A stretch of 54,215 nt of DNA from Deltaproteobacteria bacterium (GCA_016933965.1 JAFGTS010000021.1:1-54215); one strand, 5' to 3'. Positions 24,883 to 32,906 are shown, numbered from the stretch's first letter. The notes: generated from the sequence alone by a model not told the origin. Numbers and translations: made by a program.

Positions 24883-25533
24883 TCAGGCCCGCGTGCTTTC
24901 CGGAGAGAAACGTTCCTTGTACTGCTCGTAGAAAGCGAAGACCTTTTCGATATATCGGTGGGTTGCCGAGAAAGGCGGAACTCCCTGATACATCCTGACC
25001 TTTCTGCTTCCCGCGTTATACGCGGCAAGGGCCAGCCTGACGTCGCCGTCGAACTGATCAAGGAGCTGCCTGAAATACCGTACACCGCCATCAATATTGT
25101 GAGCGGGGTCGAAGGAATCTTCCACACCGAGCGCCTTTGCCGTGCCCGGCATCAACTGCATCAATCCTCGGGCCCCCCGGCTGGATTCTGCCCGGGGATC
25201 GCAATTGGACTCCGCCATGATGATAGCCATCACCAGGGCCGGGTCAATATCATAGCGGTCGGCGGCCCTCTCTACCAGGGGCCGCAATCTGAAGCCTTCC
25301 GGTGAGGGGTCCCGGTCAATAACCTGGTCTTCGCTGACCGGTCTGATATCATGCGCTTCCAGGGGTTCCCGGACATTGAACTGATAGACACCCGTTTCTT
25401 CAACAACGGTAGGATTTTCGGAAAAACTGTTGAATAGAGCGGGAATGAGAATGAGAGCAATGATTCCGATAATAAAAGCAATCCAGCAGGTCGTTTCCAA
25501 CGCCGGGCTCTGCGTTGACGTCTCTTCTTCCAT
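24883..25533 (-). CDS. membrane-anchored lytic transglycosylase (SLT domain)
   Basis: ATG 25533 (MEEETSTQSPALETTCWIAF) follows GGGAGGT. One N-terminal membrane helix (about residues 15-35) anchors the 216-residue protein. The C-terminal SLT domain has the catalytic glutamate in 'VMAIIMAESNCDPRAESSRG', then 'GLMQLMPGTAKALG' and 'ALAAYNAGSRKV', the standard Slt70/MltC-type motifs. It would cleave peptidoglycan glycan strands in the periplasm. A tiny candidate selenoprotein gene lies 115 bp upstream on the same strand. Its 3' end is convergent with the ABC transporter operon. Confidence 0.94.
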   Translation of the reverse strand: MEEETSTQSPALETTCWIAFIIGIIALILIPALFNSFSENPTVVEETGVYQFNVREPLEAHDIRPVSEDQVIDRDPSPEGFRLRPLVERAADRYDIDPALVMAIIMAESNCDPRAESSRGARGLMQLMPGTAKALGVEDSFDPAHNIDGGVRYFRQLLDQFDGDVRLALAAYNAGSRKVRMYQGVPPFSATHRYIEKVFAFYEQYKERFSPESTRA

Positions 25534-25648
25534 TTTCTGACCTCCCTGAAAGAGGAGGGGCAAGCCTCCTCAGAGAGCATTCATAACCTTTCTGTGTTCA
25601 GAGCCGGAGCCTTTAAATCAATAATTTTCCTTTGTCAAGCAAAAAAAG

Positions 25649-25822
25649 TCAGTCCTTTCCGCACTGAACCGGTCCGTTACCGGTGTTCCGGCGGTGTTTT
25701 TCCTTGCCTGCGTCCCGGCAGGCCGGCCTCATTCAGGTCGATACGCCCATCTTCGGAAGGGCGTAAATCTGGAGAAAAAACCACACAGCGATTATCGCCA
25801 GGGGGATAAGAAAATCCATCAT
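25649..25822 (-). CDS. tiny single-TM protein; candidate selenoprotein (TGA readthrough)
   Basis: ATG 25822 (or 25819) behind AAAGG opens a 29-codon frame encoding one membrane helix, MMDFLIPLAIIAVWFFLQIY, then ALPKMGVST and TGA at 25733-25735. Without readthrough this is a 29-residue membrane peptide. With readthrough the frame continues MRPACRDAGKEKHRRNTGNG then PVQCGKD to a TGA at 25649, 57 residues in all with Sec30 and a nearby Cys35. After the first TGA, GCCUGC-CGGGAC-GCAGGC forms a perfect 6-bp hairpin with G at loop position 2, starting 15 nt downstream. I recall small membrane proteins ending similarly in such genomes, but cannot verify it. Selenocysteine is a hypothesis. Confidence 0.5.
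25706..25723 (-). promoter_or_regulatory. SECIS-like hairpin after TGA of tiny membrane protein
   Basis: A perfect 6-bp stem GCCUGC/GCAGGC with loop CGGGAC begins nine bases after the UGA at 25733-25735. The UGC-N6-GCA top resembles that of the E. coli fdhF SECIS, and the second loop base is G. The distance to the loop (15 nt) is at the short end of the usual range. Confidence 0.42.
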
Positions 25823-26207
25823 CCTTTGTTCTCCTTGTCGAAATTCTCCCCGTCCGTACCTCATGATCGGGACCGGAATTATAATATAAGGTAATTACCC
25901 ATAGGAGATAAAGCAAGAAATAAGTTAATCAGGGAACGGTCTCATGAGGTTCAATGGTTTTTCTCCTCCCTTTCGTAAAGGGAGGCCGGGAGGGATTTTC
26001 GTATGTAAAATCCCCCTTGATCCCCCTTTGTCAAAGGGGGATTTCTGTATTACCAGGCAATCAGGCACCCCGACTCCCGATTTACACTTGCTATTTTTTG
26101 AGGCTTGCGTATTATTAGCGACATGCACCGGTCCCGGGGAATGAGGACCGCTTCCCCGATCCAGGGTCCGGAAAGCATCAGAATGTCCGGAAAGGAGTGG
26201 AAGAGAG
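25823..26207. other. 385-bp intergenic region with palindromic repeat
   Basis: No gene is supported here. It holds the upstream region of the tiny membrane protein gene (AT-rich around 25875-25930), the palindromic repeat at 25965-26045, and the leader of the small gene starting at 26208. Confidence 0.6.
25965..26045. repeat. imperfect double palindrome (REP/MITE-like intergenic repeat)
   Basis: The segment holds two hairpins: CCTCCCTTT-CGT-AAAGGGAGG and CCCCCTTTGTCAAAGGGGG. They are joined by GGGAGGGATTTT and its near-complement AAAATCCCCC, so the whole folds on itself. Such C-rich/G-rich palindromes are recurrent intergenic elements in Desulfobacterota and other phyla. Small shadow ORFs over it are not genes. 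Confidence 0.75.
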
Positions 26208-26396
26208 ATGTCGGTTGTGCAGCCCAAGGGTGAAAAGATGCGGCAGGCGGTGAAGTGGATCTCCAGCAGAATTGAAGATGAAGGTGTTACCCTATCACAG
26301 CTCATCGAACGGGCATCGAGAGAATTCAACCTTTCTCCGATGGAAGAAGAATTCCTCATAAGCTTCTACAAGCAGAGTCAGAAGAAGGAAGAATAG
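26208..26396 (+). CDS. small helical protein, 62 residues
   Basis: The protein opens MSVVQPKGEKMRQAVKWISS and is rich in charged residues with helical periodicity; it ends EEEFLISFYKQSQKKEE. An alternative start is Met11. AAGGAG lies about a dozen bases upstream of ATG 26208. The segment 'LSQLIERASREFNLSPMEEE' could be a helix-turn-helix-like pair, but no known family is recognised. It stands alone between the repeat and the AOR leader. Coding status is judged from codon pattern and ribosome site. Confidence 0.7.
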   Translation: MSVVQPKGEKMRQAVKWISSRIEDEGVTLSQLIERASREFNLSPMEEEFLISFYKQSQKKEE

Positions 26397-26697
26397 GAAG
26401 CGGAACGGATCGTCACGGTGAAAAGACCGTTCGTGACGTATCCCGAAACGATATCCAAAAAACATCATGCGGCGGCCTGTTGTCATGATACGTCTTCGGC
26501 ATGAAGACAGCATGTTCTCATATCATGCCGGGGAACTCACATATCCGTCAGGATCATTTCCGGTGCAACAGGCATTTCATATATTCTTATTCTTTTCGAA
26601 CATATTCGTGTATCCACCGATACGGCGACAATAGCGATCTGATATTACCGGGGGATCGACCGGCAGGGAAGAACGGGGGTGAATATCGATTTATCTG

Positions 26698-26726
26698 TTG
26701 ACAGCGGATGTGTTTACCAGTAAATA
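26698..26726 (+). promoter_or_regulatory. sigma70-type promoter for AOR operon
   Basis: A consensus TTGACA (26698-26703), a 17-bp spacer and TAAATA (26721-26726). Transcription would start near 26733, leaving a leader of about 125 nt before the AOR start codon. Confidence 0.62.
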
Positions 26727-26764
26727 TGACCATAGTCAAATTCATTTTAAGCATATAAAATTAA

Positions 26765-26822
26765 GTCCCGAACCATATCCGTCGCGGAAGACAGTTTTCT
26801 CCGAGGAGCATGGGGTCGGGAC
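26765..26822 (+). promoter_or_regulatory. structured 5' leader of AOR operon (possible riboswitch)
   Basis: GUCCCGA (26765-26771) pairs perfectly with UCGGGAC (26816-26822), and the helix can extend with ACCAU against AUGGGG. Inside are two small hairpins, UCCG-UCG-CGGA (26778-26788) and CUCCGAGGAG (26799-26808). The three-helix junction ends 37 nt before the AOR start codon. By context a molybdenum- or tungsten-cofactor sensor is possible; I do not recognise the known Moco consensus with certainty. Confidence 0.45.
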
Positions 26823-26859
26823 AGTGAAGCATGCCGCAGGTGATCAAAGGGGGAATCCG

Positions 26860-28731
26860 ATGGGGGGTAATTTCAACAAATTTCTCGAGTTGGATCTTGG
26901 CACGGGGAACATCGAGACCAGAAGTATTGACCCGGATTATTTCAGGCAGTATGTGGGGGGAAGCGCCCTGGCGGCCCGCATCTTTTACGACATGTTCGAT
27001 CCGGAGACAGGCCCTCTCGAACCGGACAGCCCTCTCCTGATCATGGCGGGCCCCCTGGTGGGCACCAATTTTCCCGGCACGTCACGCTTTGTCATCTGCG
27101 GTCGCTCACCCCTGACGGGGATCTGGAGCGAATCGGCATCGGGCGGTTTCTTCGGCTTGGAACTCAAGAGGGCCGGATACGACGGGATCATAATCCGCGG
27201 GAAATCGTCCCGACCCTGTTTCATCCGGATCGATAATGAGGAGGTGTCCATTCAGGATGCCGGTGAGCTGTGGGGAGCGGACACCTACGAGACGATCGAT
27301 CGAATTGGTGGAAAGGGCGGTGAGGGAAGACCGTTGAGGGTCATCGCCATCGGGCGGGCCGGTGAAAACGTGGTCAATATGGCCAACATCTGCAATGACA
27401 AGGCTCATTATATCGGCCGGACCGGCATGGGCGCCCTCATGGGAAGCAAGAACCTCAAGGCCGTCGCGGTCCGGGGAAGCGGTTCCGTGCCGGTCGCCGA
27501 CACGGAAGCCTACCGGACGGCCCGGGCGGCGGCCATGGAACACATAAAGGACTCCCTCATGTCCCAGACCTTCCATGAGCTGGGTACGGCGGCGGCCATG
27601 GAGCTCGGCATGACCACCGGCGACGTCCCCATCAAGAACTGGTCCGTCGGTGAGGATTACGCCCTGGGTTTCGCCGTGGGAGGAACGGCGCTCGCCTCGC
27701 AGCTCGTCAAAAAACGCGCCGCCTGCGCCGCCTGTCCCATCGCCTGCAAGCCCGTCGTGGAGGTCGACGACCCCGTTTACGGCATCCCCGAGGGACCGGG
27801 CCCGGAATACGAGACACTGGGCACCTTCGGGACAATGATCATGAACGACAATCTCAACGCCATCGCCAAGGCCAACGACCTGTGCAATCGGCTCGGCCTC
27901 GACACCATTTCCTGCGGCGCTACGATCGCCTTCATCATGGAAGTGTATGAAAAAGGACTTCTTTCCCGTCAGGACCTTGACGGCCTCGACCTTACCTGGG
28001 GAAACATCGACGCCGCCATCGAGCTCATCGGGAAGATCGCCCGCCGCGAAGGGTTCGGTGACCGAGCAGCCGGAGGAAGCCGGGCGCTGGCCCGGAGTAT
28101 CGGCGGTGAAGCCCTGGACTGCCTGGTGGAGGTGAAAGGGCTGGAGCTTCCCATGCACGACCCCCGGGGGTTCCACGGCATGGGCCTCGCATACATGAAC
28201 TCGAACCGCGGTGCCTGTCATCTCCAGCATTCCGCGCAGGCGACCGAACAGGGCATGGTCTCCTGGAACGAGGTGGGCCTCAAGGACGACTACCCCGGCC
28301 CCGACAGCACGGGAAAAGCGGAGGTCGTTTACATCAGCGAGAACATCGGACAGATGGCCAATGCCGTCTGCATCTGTCATTTCGTCCACTGGTGCATGAC
28401 GCTCGCCGACCTCGTCGATGGTCTCAACGCGGTGACCGGCTTTGATTACAGCCTTTCCGGCTTCATGGAAGCGGGAAAACGCGCATGGCTCCTGAAGCGG
28501 GCGATCAACAATCTCTACGGCATCACCGCGACGGACGACCGGCTCCCGAAGCGGGTCATGACCCCGCTTTCCGAAGGCGCCTCCCAGGGGATCATTCCCG
28601 ACATGGAGTTGATGAAGAGGGAATATTATTTGATACGCGGACTCAATGACAACGGCTATCCGACCGTGGAGACACTGGACTCATCGGGTCTGGGATATGT
28701 AAAACAACGACTATACCGGCAAGGAGGGTGA
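26860..28731 (+). CDS. aor: aldehyde ferredoxin oxidoreductase, tungstopterin type
   Basis: ATG 26860 (MGGNFNKFLELDLGTGNIET) follows AAAGGGGGAA; the longer frame from 26698 lies in the leader. The 623-residue protein has the AOR N-terminal domain ('YVGGSALAARIFYDMFD', 'LIMAGPLVGTNFPGTSRF') and domains 2-3. Cys289-x2-Cys292-x3-Cys296 (CAACPIACKP) and Cys504 (AVCICHF) fit the [4Fe-4S] ligands. It oxidises aldehydes to acids with ferredoxin, or reduces acids in reverse, using a tungsten bis-pterin cofactor. It leads an operon with two SCP2-domain proteins and an Fe-alcohol dehydrogenase. Confidence 0.95.
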   Translation: MGGNFNKFLELDLGTGNIETRSIDPDYFRQYVGGSALAARIFYDMFDPETGPLEPDSPLLIMAGPLVGTNFPGTSRFVICGRSPLTGIWSESASGGFFGLELKRAGYDGIIIRGKSSRPCFIRIDNEEVSIQDAGELWGADTYETIDRIGGKGGEGRPLRVIAIGRAGENVVNMANICNDKAHYIGRTGMGALMGSKNLKAVAVRGSGSVPVADTEAYRTARAAAMEHIKDSLMSQTFHELGTAAAMELGMTTGDVPIKNWSVGEDYALGFAVGGTALASQLVKKRAACAACPIACKPVVEVDDPVYGIPEGPGPEYETLGTFGTMIMNDNLNAIAKANDLCNRLGLDTISCGATIAFIMEVYEKGLLSRQDLDGLDLTWGNIDAAIELIGKIARREGFGDRAAGGSRALARSIGGEALDCLVEVKGLELPMHDPRGFHGMGLAYMNSNRGACHLQHSAQATEQGMVSWNEVGLKDDYPGPDSTGKAEVVYISENIGQMANAVCICHFVHWCMTLADLVDGLNAVTGFDYSLSGFMEAGKRAWLLKRAINNLYGITATDDRLPKRVMTPLSEGASQGIIPDMELMKREYYLIRGLNDNGYPTVETLDSSGLGYVKQRLYRQGG

Positions 28732-28734
28732 TCA

Positions 28735-29157
28735 ATGGAACGTTTGAAAGTTTTCAGCGACGAGTGGTGCAACGCCTGGGCAGACAAAATCCGTGAGAGC
28801 AAGGATTTTGCCGTTTTTAACAAGGGGTGGGAAGGGGATATCGGATGCGTCATATCGGCCGATCCCAAGGCAAGTGTGCCCGAACCGCAGTACATGTACG
28901 TGAATTTTTATGACGGCCAGGTCCTCGATGTTCGGATGGCCGACAAGGAGACCGCCGAAAACTGTAAGTTCGTCATTTCCGGTGAATATATCCGCTGGAA
29001 ACAGGTCGCCAAGGGTGAACTGGATGCCGTCAAGGCGATGATGCAGGGCAAGCTCAAGCTGAAGGGCAATCTCCCCTACGTGGTGAAATACGTGAAGGGT
29101 GTCCAGGAAACCATCAAATGTCTCATCGCTCTTGACAGCCAGTTTCCCGACGATTAG
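28735..29157 (+). CDS. SCP2 sterol-carrier-domain protein
   Basis: A 140-residue single-domain protein starting three bases after the AOR stop. The beta-strand pattern 'QYMYVNFYDGQVLDVRMADK' and the C-terminal 'GELDAVKAMMQGKLKLKGNL' are typical of the SCP2 fold, which makes a hydrophobic tunnel for acyl or sterol-like ligands. It has no signal peptide. Tight coupling to AOR suggests that it presents a hydrophobic aldehyde or acid (or acyl-CoA) substrate. That is inference from context. A second, shorter relative closes the operon. Confidence 0.85.
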   Translation: MERLKVFSDEWCNAWADKIRESKDFAVFNKGWEGDIGCVISADPKASVPEPQYMYVNFYDGQVLDVRMADKETAENCKFVISGEYIRWKQVAKGELDAVKAMMQGKLKLKGNLPYVVKYVKGVQETIKCLIALDSQFPDD

Positions 29158-29169
29158 GAGGTGGCCCTC

Positions 29170-30327
29170 ATGTACGAGCAGGACCTCAGCTTCATCTATT
29201 TTGCCCCGACAAAGGTGGTGTTCGGCGCGGGTTCGGTATCGGAACTCCCCATGGAAGTCGGCACCCTGGGCTCGAAAGTGCTTCTCGTCACCGACCCGGG
29301 CATTATCGCCACCGGCATGGTCGACCAGGTGAAGGATATCCTCGGTGACAGCCTGGTGGGGGTCTTTTCGGACGTGCCCCAGGACACGGGAATGGAGGTG
29401 GTCGATGAGGGAGCCCGGTACGGCACGTCAACGGGCGCCGATGTCATCGTCAGCCTCGGCGGGGGCAGCGTCATCGATACCGGAAAGGGGATGTGCATCC
29501 TCATGAGAGAAGGAGGGAGCCTGCGTGATTTTCAGGGGATGCAGATGCTCACCCGGCCCCAGATCCCGAACATCGTGATCCCCACCACATCGGGGACCGG
29601 TTCCGAGGTAACGTCGGCCGCCGTCGTGCTCGACAAGGAACAGGGACAGAAGATCATCATCTACGAGTATCACATCACCCCCCGGGTGGCGATACTGGAC
29701 CCGAAAATGACGGAAAAGCTGCCCCCTCACCTGACGGCTTCCACGGGGATGGACGCGCTGACCCACGCGATCGAAAGCTATACGTCCAACAGCAGGAATC
29801 CCATTTCGGACGCGGTCGCGCTGCACGCCGTCAGGCTCATCGCGGAGAACCTGCCGCAGGCCGTGGCCGACGGTTCCGACCTCACGGCACGGGGACAGAT
29901 GCAGGTGGCGGCGCTTTTGGGCGGCTGGGCCTTTTCGAACGCCCTTCTGGGGCTGGTGCACGCCATGGCCCACTCGATCGGCGCGATCCGCGGGGTCCCC
30001 CACGGCCTGGCCAACGGCATCATTCTCCCCCATGTCATGCGGTTCAACCTTGATGAAATACCGGCACGGACGGCCGATATCACCGCCGCGCTCGGTATCG
30101 CCACCCACGGCATGGACCCTCATGAAGCGGGGGAAATGGGCATCGCGGCGATCGAATCGCTCCAGGACCGCGTTCGTCTTCCGCGAAAACTGAGAGACGC
30201 CGGTGTTGAAGAGGGTGATCTGGGAAAGGCGGCCGAACTGGCCATGAGCGACGGTTCGATCGTGTATAACCCGCGGATGGTATTTGAATCCAGCGAGGTT
30301 CTCGATGTATTCAGAAAGGCCTACTGA
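29170..30327 (+). CDS. iron-containing alcohol dehydrogenase
   Basis: ATG 29170 (MYEQDLSFIYFAPTKVVFGA) has AGGAGG eight bases upstream; GTG 29161 is less likely. The 385-residue group III ADH has 'VSLGGGSVIDTGKGMCI' for NAD(P) binding and 'IPTTSGTGSEVTSAAVVLD'. The metal ligands are visible as Asp in LDPKMTEKLPPHL..GMDALTHAIE and His in GLVHAMAHSIG and GVPHGLANG. It would interconvert an alcohol and aldehyde, supplying or using the AOR substrate. It overlaps neither neighbour but is only 12 bp after the first SCP2 gene. Confidence 0.95.
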   Translation: MYEQDLSFIYFAPTKVVFGAGSVSELPMEVGTLGSKVLLVTDPGIIATGMVDQVKDILGDSLVGVFSDVPQDTGMEVVDEGARYGTSTGADVIVSLGGGSVIDTGKGMCILMREGGSLRDFQGMQMLTRPQIPNIVIPTTSGTGSEVTSAAVVLDKEQGQKIIIYEYHITPRVAILDPKMTEKLPPHLTASTGMDALTHAIESYTSNSRNPISDAVALHAVRLIAENLPQAVADGSDLTARGQMQVAALLGGWAFSNALLGLVHAMAHSIGAIRGVPHGLANGIILPHVMRFNLDEIPARTADITAALGIATHGMDPHEAGEMGIAAIESLQDRVRLPRKLRDAGVEEGDLGKAAELAMSDGSIVYNPRMVFESSEVLDVFRKAY

Positions 30328-30329
30328 AC

Positions 30330-30758
30330 ATGGCTGACAGCATCAGGATAGAGCTGGCGAAGGGGGCCGAAGATGTCGGTCTCGCGGTGATGCTCAAGGA
30401 CCTTCTGGCCCAGAACCTTGAGCAGAACCCCCACAAGGTGAAGGATTTCATAAAGCTCTCGATATCAGTGGGGATCATCATTTCCGACGCCGATGTGGAA
30501 CTGACCCTCTCCTTTTCGAAGGGGACCCTGACGATCCACGGGGGCATCGCAGGCGATCCCGGCCTCGTCATAACGGCCGAGGCCGACACCATCATGGACC
30601 TCTCAAACCTCACGATCAGGTGGGGCATGCCCTACTACTTCGACGACACAGGGATGCGGGTCCTGAAATGCATGCTGAGCGGACGGCTGAAGGTCCGGGG
30701 AATGCTGTTCCACTTCCCGAGCCTGATACTGATCTCCCGGGTCATGTCCGTCCGCTGA
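30330..30758 (+). CDS. SCP2-like lipid-binding domain protein (second copy)
   Basis: A 142-residue protein starting two bases after the ADH stop. 'DVELTLSFSKGTLTIHGGIA' and the C-terminal 'LKCMLSGRLKVRGMLFHFPS' mirror the SCP2 layout of the first copy, although overall similarity is low. It ends the operon; the next gene is convergent. Two distinct SCP2-type proteins in one operon suggest either two ligands or a donor/acceptor pair in handling hydrophobic substrates. Function is inferred only. Confidence 0.82.
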   Translation: MADSIRIELAKGAEDVGLAVMLKDLLAQNLEQNPHKVKDFIKLSISVGIIISDADVELTLSFSKGTLTIHGGIAGDPGLVITAEADTIMDLSNLTIRWGMPYYFDDTGMRVLKCMLSGRLKVRGMLFHFPSLILISRVMSVR

Positions 30759-30764
30759 GAACGG

Positions 30765-31163
30765 TCAGAACGGCAGTGAAGAAATAAAGCAGCCACTCGA
30801 TGAATCATCATCGTGATGATCGCCGCCGCCGGAATCAAAGACGGCCGTGACGGTCCGCGTGCAGTCCACCTCGACCGCCCACGGGTTGGTTTCGACGCGC
30901 TGCCCCCCGTACTTTGAATCGTTCCAGTAAGTGAACGTATATCCCTCATCGGGGATCGCCTCCAGGACGACATCTGCATAATAGACGGTGCCGTCCTCCG
31001 GCAGCGGCTCCCCGTCAACTTCCACCCATCCCCCGGTGCCGACATACACGGTCAGCATGTTCCGGGCTCAGGCGGCACCGGCCTCCGGGCAGAGGGGAAC
31101 AGGGAGAGCGAAGAAAAGAGAAACACATACAATCCACACCGCAACAACGAACCGCTTCTTCAT
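30765..31163 (-). CDS. secreted InlB-type repeat protein with CFI C-terminus, interrupted by in-frame TGA
   Basis: From ATG 31163 the frame encodes a signal peptide (MKKRFVVAVWIVCVSLFFAL, ending EAGAA), then TGA at 31068-31070. It continues as ARNMLTVYVGTGGWVEVDG to a stop at 30765. The second part matches a divergent InlB B-repeat ('YADVVLEAIPDEGYTFTYW' ... 'VDCTRTVTAVFDSGGG') and ends in a Ser/Asp spacer plus GCFISSLPF, like the CFI-box C-terminal sorting or processing tail. It is either a gene broken by one nonsense codon, a sequencing error, or UGA readthrough. ATG 31058 alone would lack a signal peptide. A weak hairpin follows the TGA. Confidence 0.6.
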
Positions 31164-31238
31164 GGGATCCCTCCTCGGCATGAGAACTGTTTCAGGAACA
31201 GGAGTACCATCTCACATACCGCTGATTCCCGCAATATA

Positions 31239-32906
31239 TTACGGGATCGCTTTTTCATAACGGCTGAGCGCCATGGACAGGGCCGCCTTTGCCCAGTTCA
31301 GGGGAACGATCGGCGACGGGAGCAGGTACCGCCGTCCATTGATCTCAACGGTATTGATGCTCTCCGGCGGCAGGAGCGGCGGCACCGCCCGTCCATCGGC
31401 GGCAATCAGGGGTTCTCCGCCGGCGCCCGTGCCGGTCAGCTGTCCCAGGGCCCGCTTCAGATGGATCGCGGCCAGATACAGATCCTCCTTTTTCCGGACC
31501 GGATCTTCCGTAACGGCGGCGAGATGGAGGCGGGCCAGGACCAGGAGACTGTCGAAGAACCACTGGGCCTCGGTACCGGGCATGAAGTCCTTAAATCGTG
31601 CGAGAAAGAGGTCCTGCGATGAGGCATCACCCGTTTCCGTGACCCCCGCCTTCTTCCCGGCCTTCTTCTGTGGCTTGATCCAGTAATTCCCCGATTGATA
31701 GCTGTCGTTCACGTACCGGATGGTCCCCGCCGGCCTCTTCAGTGTTTCGATGATGGCAAGGACCTGCCGCAGGTCCCCCTCGGCAAGGCCTTCCAGGGGG
31801 GACGGGACGATGAGCGTCACCAGATAGGCATCGGCCCGCCGGAATCGCACATCGCAGGGATCATAATCGGGAGACTCCCCTCCCAGGGCGAGCTGGCGTT
31901 TCACCCGTTTTACGCCTCTCTCTATCAACGCCTCCAGACGGTCTTCCCGCCAGGAACCCCGCAGCGGATCAACGGCATCCCGGAGGTACGCATGAAATCG
32001 TTCCCGAAACGCCCCGGCCTCGCCGCCGGTGTCACCGGAAACGACCAGGACCTTCCATAACTGGAGGGAGCGGGTCACCAGGCCGATACTGGAGGTGTTC
32101 CGGCGGTCGATCTCCTCCCAGGCCCCGGCGTCTTCGAAGGTATCGAAACCAATGGCGTCGAAATAGGCTGGGAATCGGACCAGCGGAGCGAACCGCCCGG
32201 GGGTCAGGTCATCGGCGGTCACCAGGCCCACGGTGACGGCGTCCGCCAGGGCGATCAGGAATATCCCGTGGGCGTCGTTCTGCCGGTGGTTCCAGGCCTG
32301 TGGTTTCCCATCGATGTATACATCGGCAAGGGACGGTGAATTTCCGTTGAACCGGATATGGGGGACCTTCATCTTGTCAGCGGCATGTTCCGGATGGCTG
32401 ATGATATCGTCAAACCGGCCGACCTGCTGTTTCGTCGCATAGTAGTCCCAGAGAGCAATCAGGAGTTTCCGTGCATCAGCCCTGCGTCGCGGCTCCTCCC
32501 GGAGCGCGAAATAGACCCAGGCCGCGTCACGAACCCAGACCGCGTCATACCCTATCTCGCCGGCGGCACCGCCTGCGGAAGGGTCGGCCGCCCGTGCGAA
32601 CCCCCGCGGTGTCAGTTGAATATCCAGGGCCGGCGCCAGCCTTTCCTGAATTTCCCCGATCAGCCTCCGGTCAAGGGTTTCGGTGACCCATCCGGCGACG
32701 GTGGGATGAAAAACCGTTATGAACTCACCCTCCGGCGCGAGGACACAGCGGCCGGCCCGGTGTTTCGACACATATTTTCTGACTTTCATATAATCCTTTT
32801 CCCTTTCCTGATCGGACGCATCATCCCCGAAGGCACCGGTCATACCGAAAATGCCAAGAAGAACCACACAGGCCATACCAAGAAAAAAACGGGGACGCCT
32901 TTTCAT
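31239..32906 (-). CDS. secreted (alpha/alpha)6-barrel glycosidase-like protein, GH15-related
   Basis: A 555-residue protein with a signal peptide (MKRRPRFFLGMACVVLLGIF, cleavage near AFG). The blocks 'GYDAVWVRDAAWVYFALREE' and 'KPQAWNHRQNDAHGIFLIAL' resemble the W-x-RD and W-x-x-QND motifs of glucoamylase/phosphorylase-kinase-alpha-like barrels. Later 'VRYVNDSYQSGNYW' and 'PGTEAQWFFDSLLVLARLHL' fit the same fold. It probably hydrolyses an alpha-glucan or surface glycan in the periplasm. The start overlaps the Xni-like gene by ATGA. The GH family assignment is from memory of motif style. Confidence 0.78.
   Translation of the reverse strand: MKRRPRFFLGMACVVLLGIFGMTGAFGDDASDQEREKDYMKVRKYVSKHRAGRCVLAPEGEFITVFHPTVAGWVTETLDRRLIGEIQERLAPALDIQLTPRGFARAADPSAGGAAGEIGYDAVWVRDAAWVYFALREEPRRRADARKLLIALWDYYATKQQVGRFDDIISHPEHAADKMKVPHIRFNGNSPSLADVYIDGKPQAWNHRQNDAHGIFLIALADAVTVGLVTADDLTPGRFAPLVRFPAYFDAIGFDTFEDAGAWEEIDRRNTSSIGLVTRSLQLWKVLVVSGDTGGEAGAFRERFHAYLRDAVDPLRGSWREDRLEALIERGVKRVKRQLALGGESPDYDPCDVRFRRADAYLVTLIVPSPLEGLAEGDLRQVLAIIETLKRPAGTIRYVNDSYQSGNYWIKPQKKAGKKAGVTETGDASSQDLFLARFKDFMPGTEAQWFFDSLLVLARLHLAAVTEDPVRKKEDLYLAAIHLKRALGQLTGTGAGGEPLIAADGRAVPPLLPPESINTVEINGRRYLLPSPIVPLNWAKAALSMALSRYEKAIP

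Larger units (their letters stand above)
26397..26859. other. 463-bp region upstream of AOR operon
   Basis: No convincing ORF is seen. A GACCGTTCGTGACG-type GC segment lies near 26420. AT-rich DNA follows at 26575-26640, then the sigma70-like promoter at 26698-26726 and a folded leader at 26765-26822 before the AOR start. Confidence 0.6.

Noticed and set aside
25965-26045. CRISPR array
   Set aside because: Repeats are palindromes of different sequence with no regular spacers.
26698-26859. N-terminal extension of AOR
   Set aside because: It overlaps a consensus promoter and folded leader, and the AOR family begins at the later Met.
27106-28389. 427-residue minus-strand frame inside the AOR gene
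   Set aside because: Antisense shadow; the plus strand encodes a well-conserved AOR with cluster cysteines.
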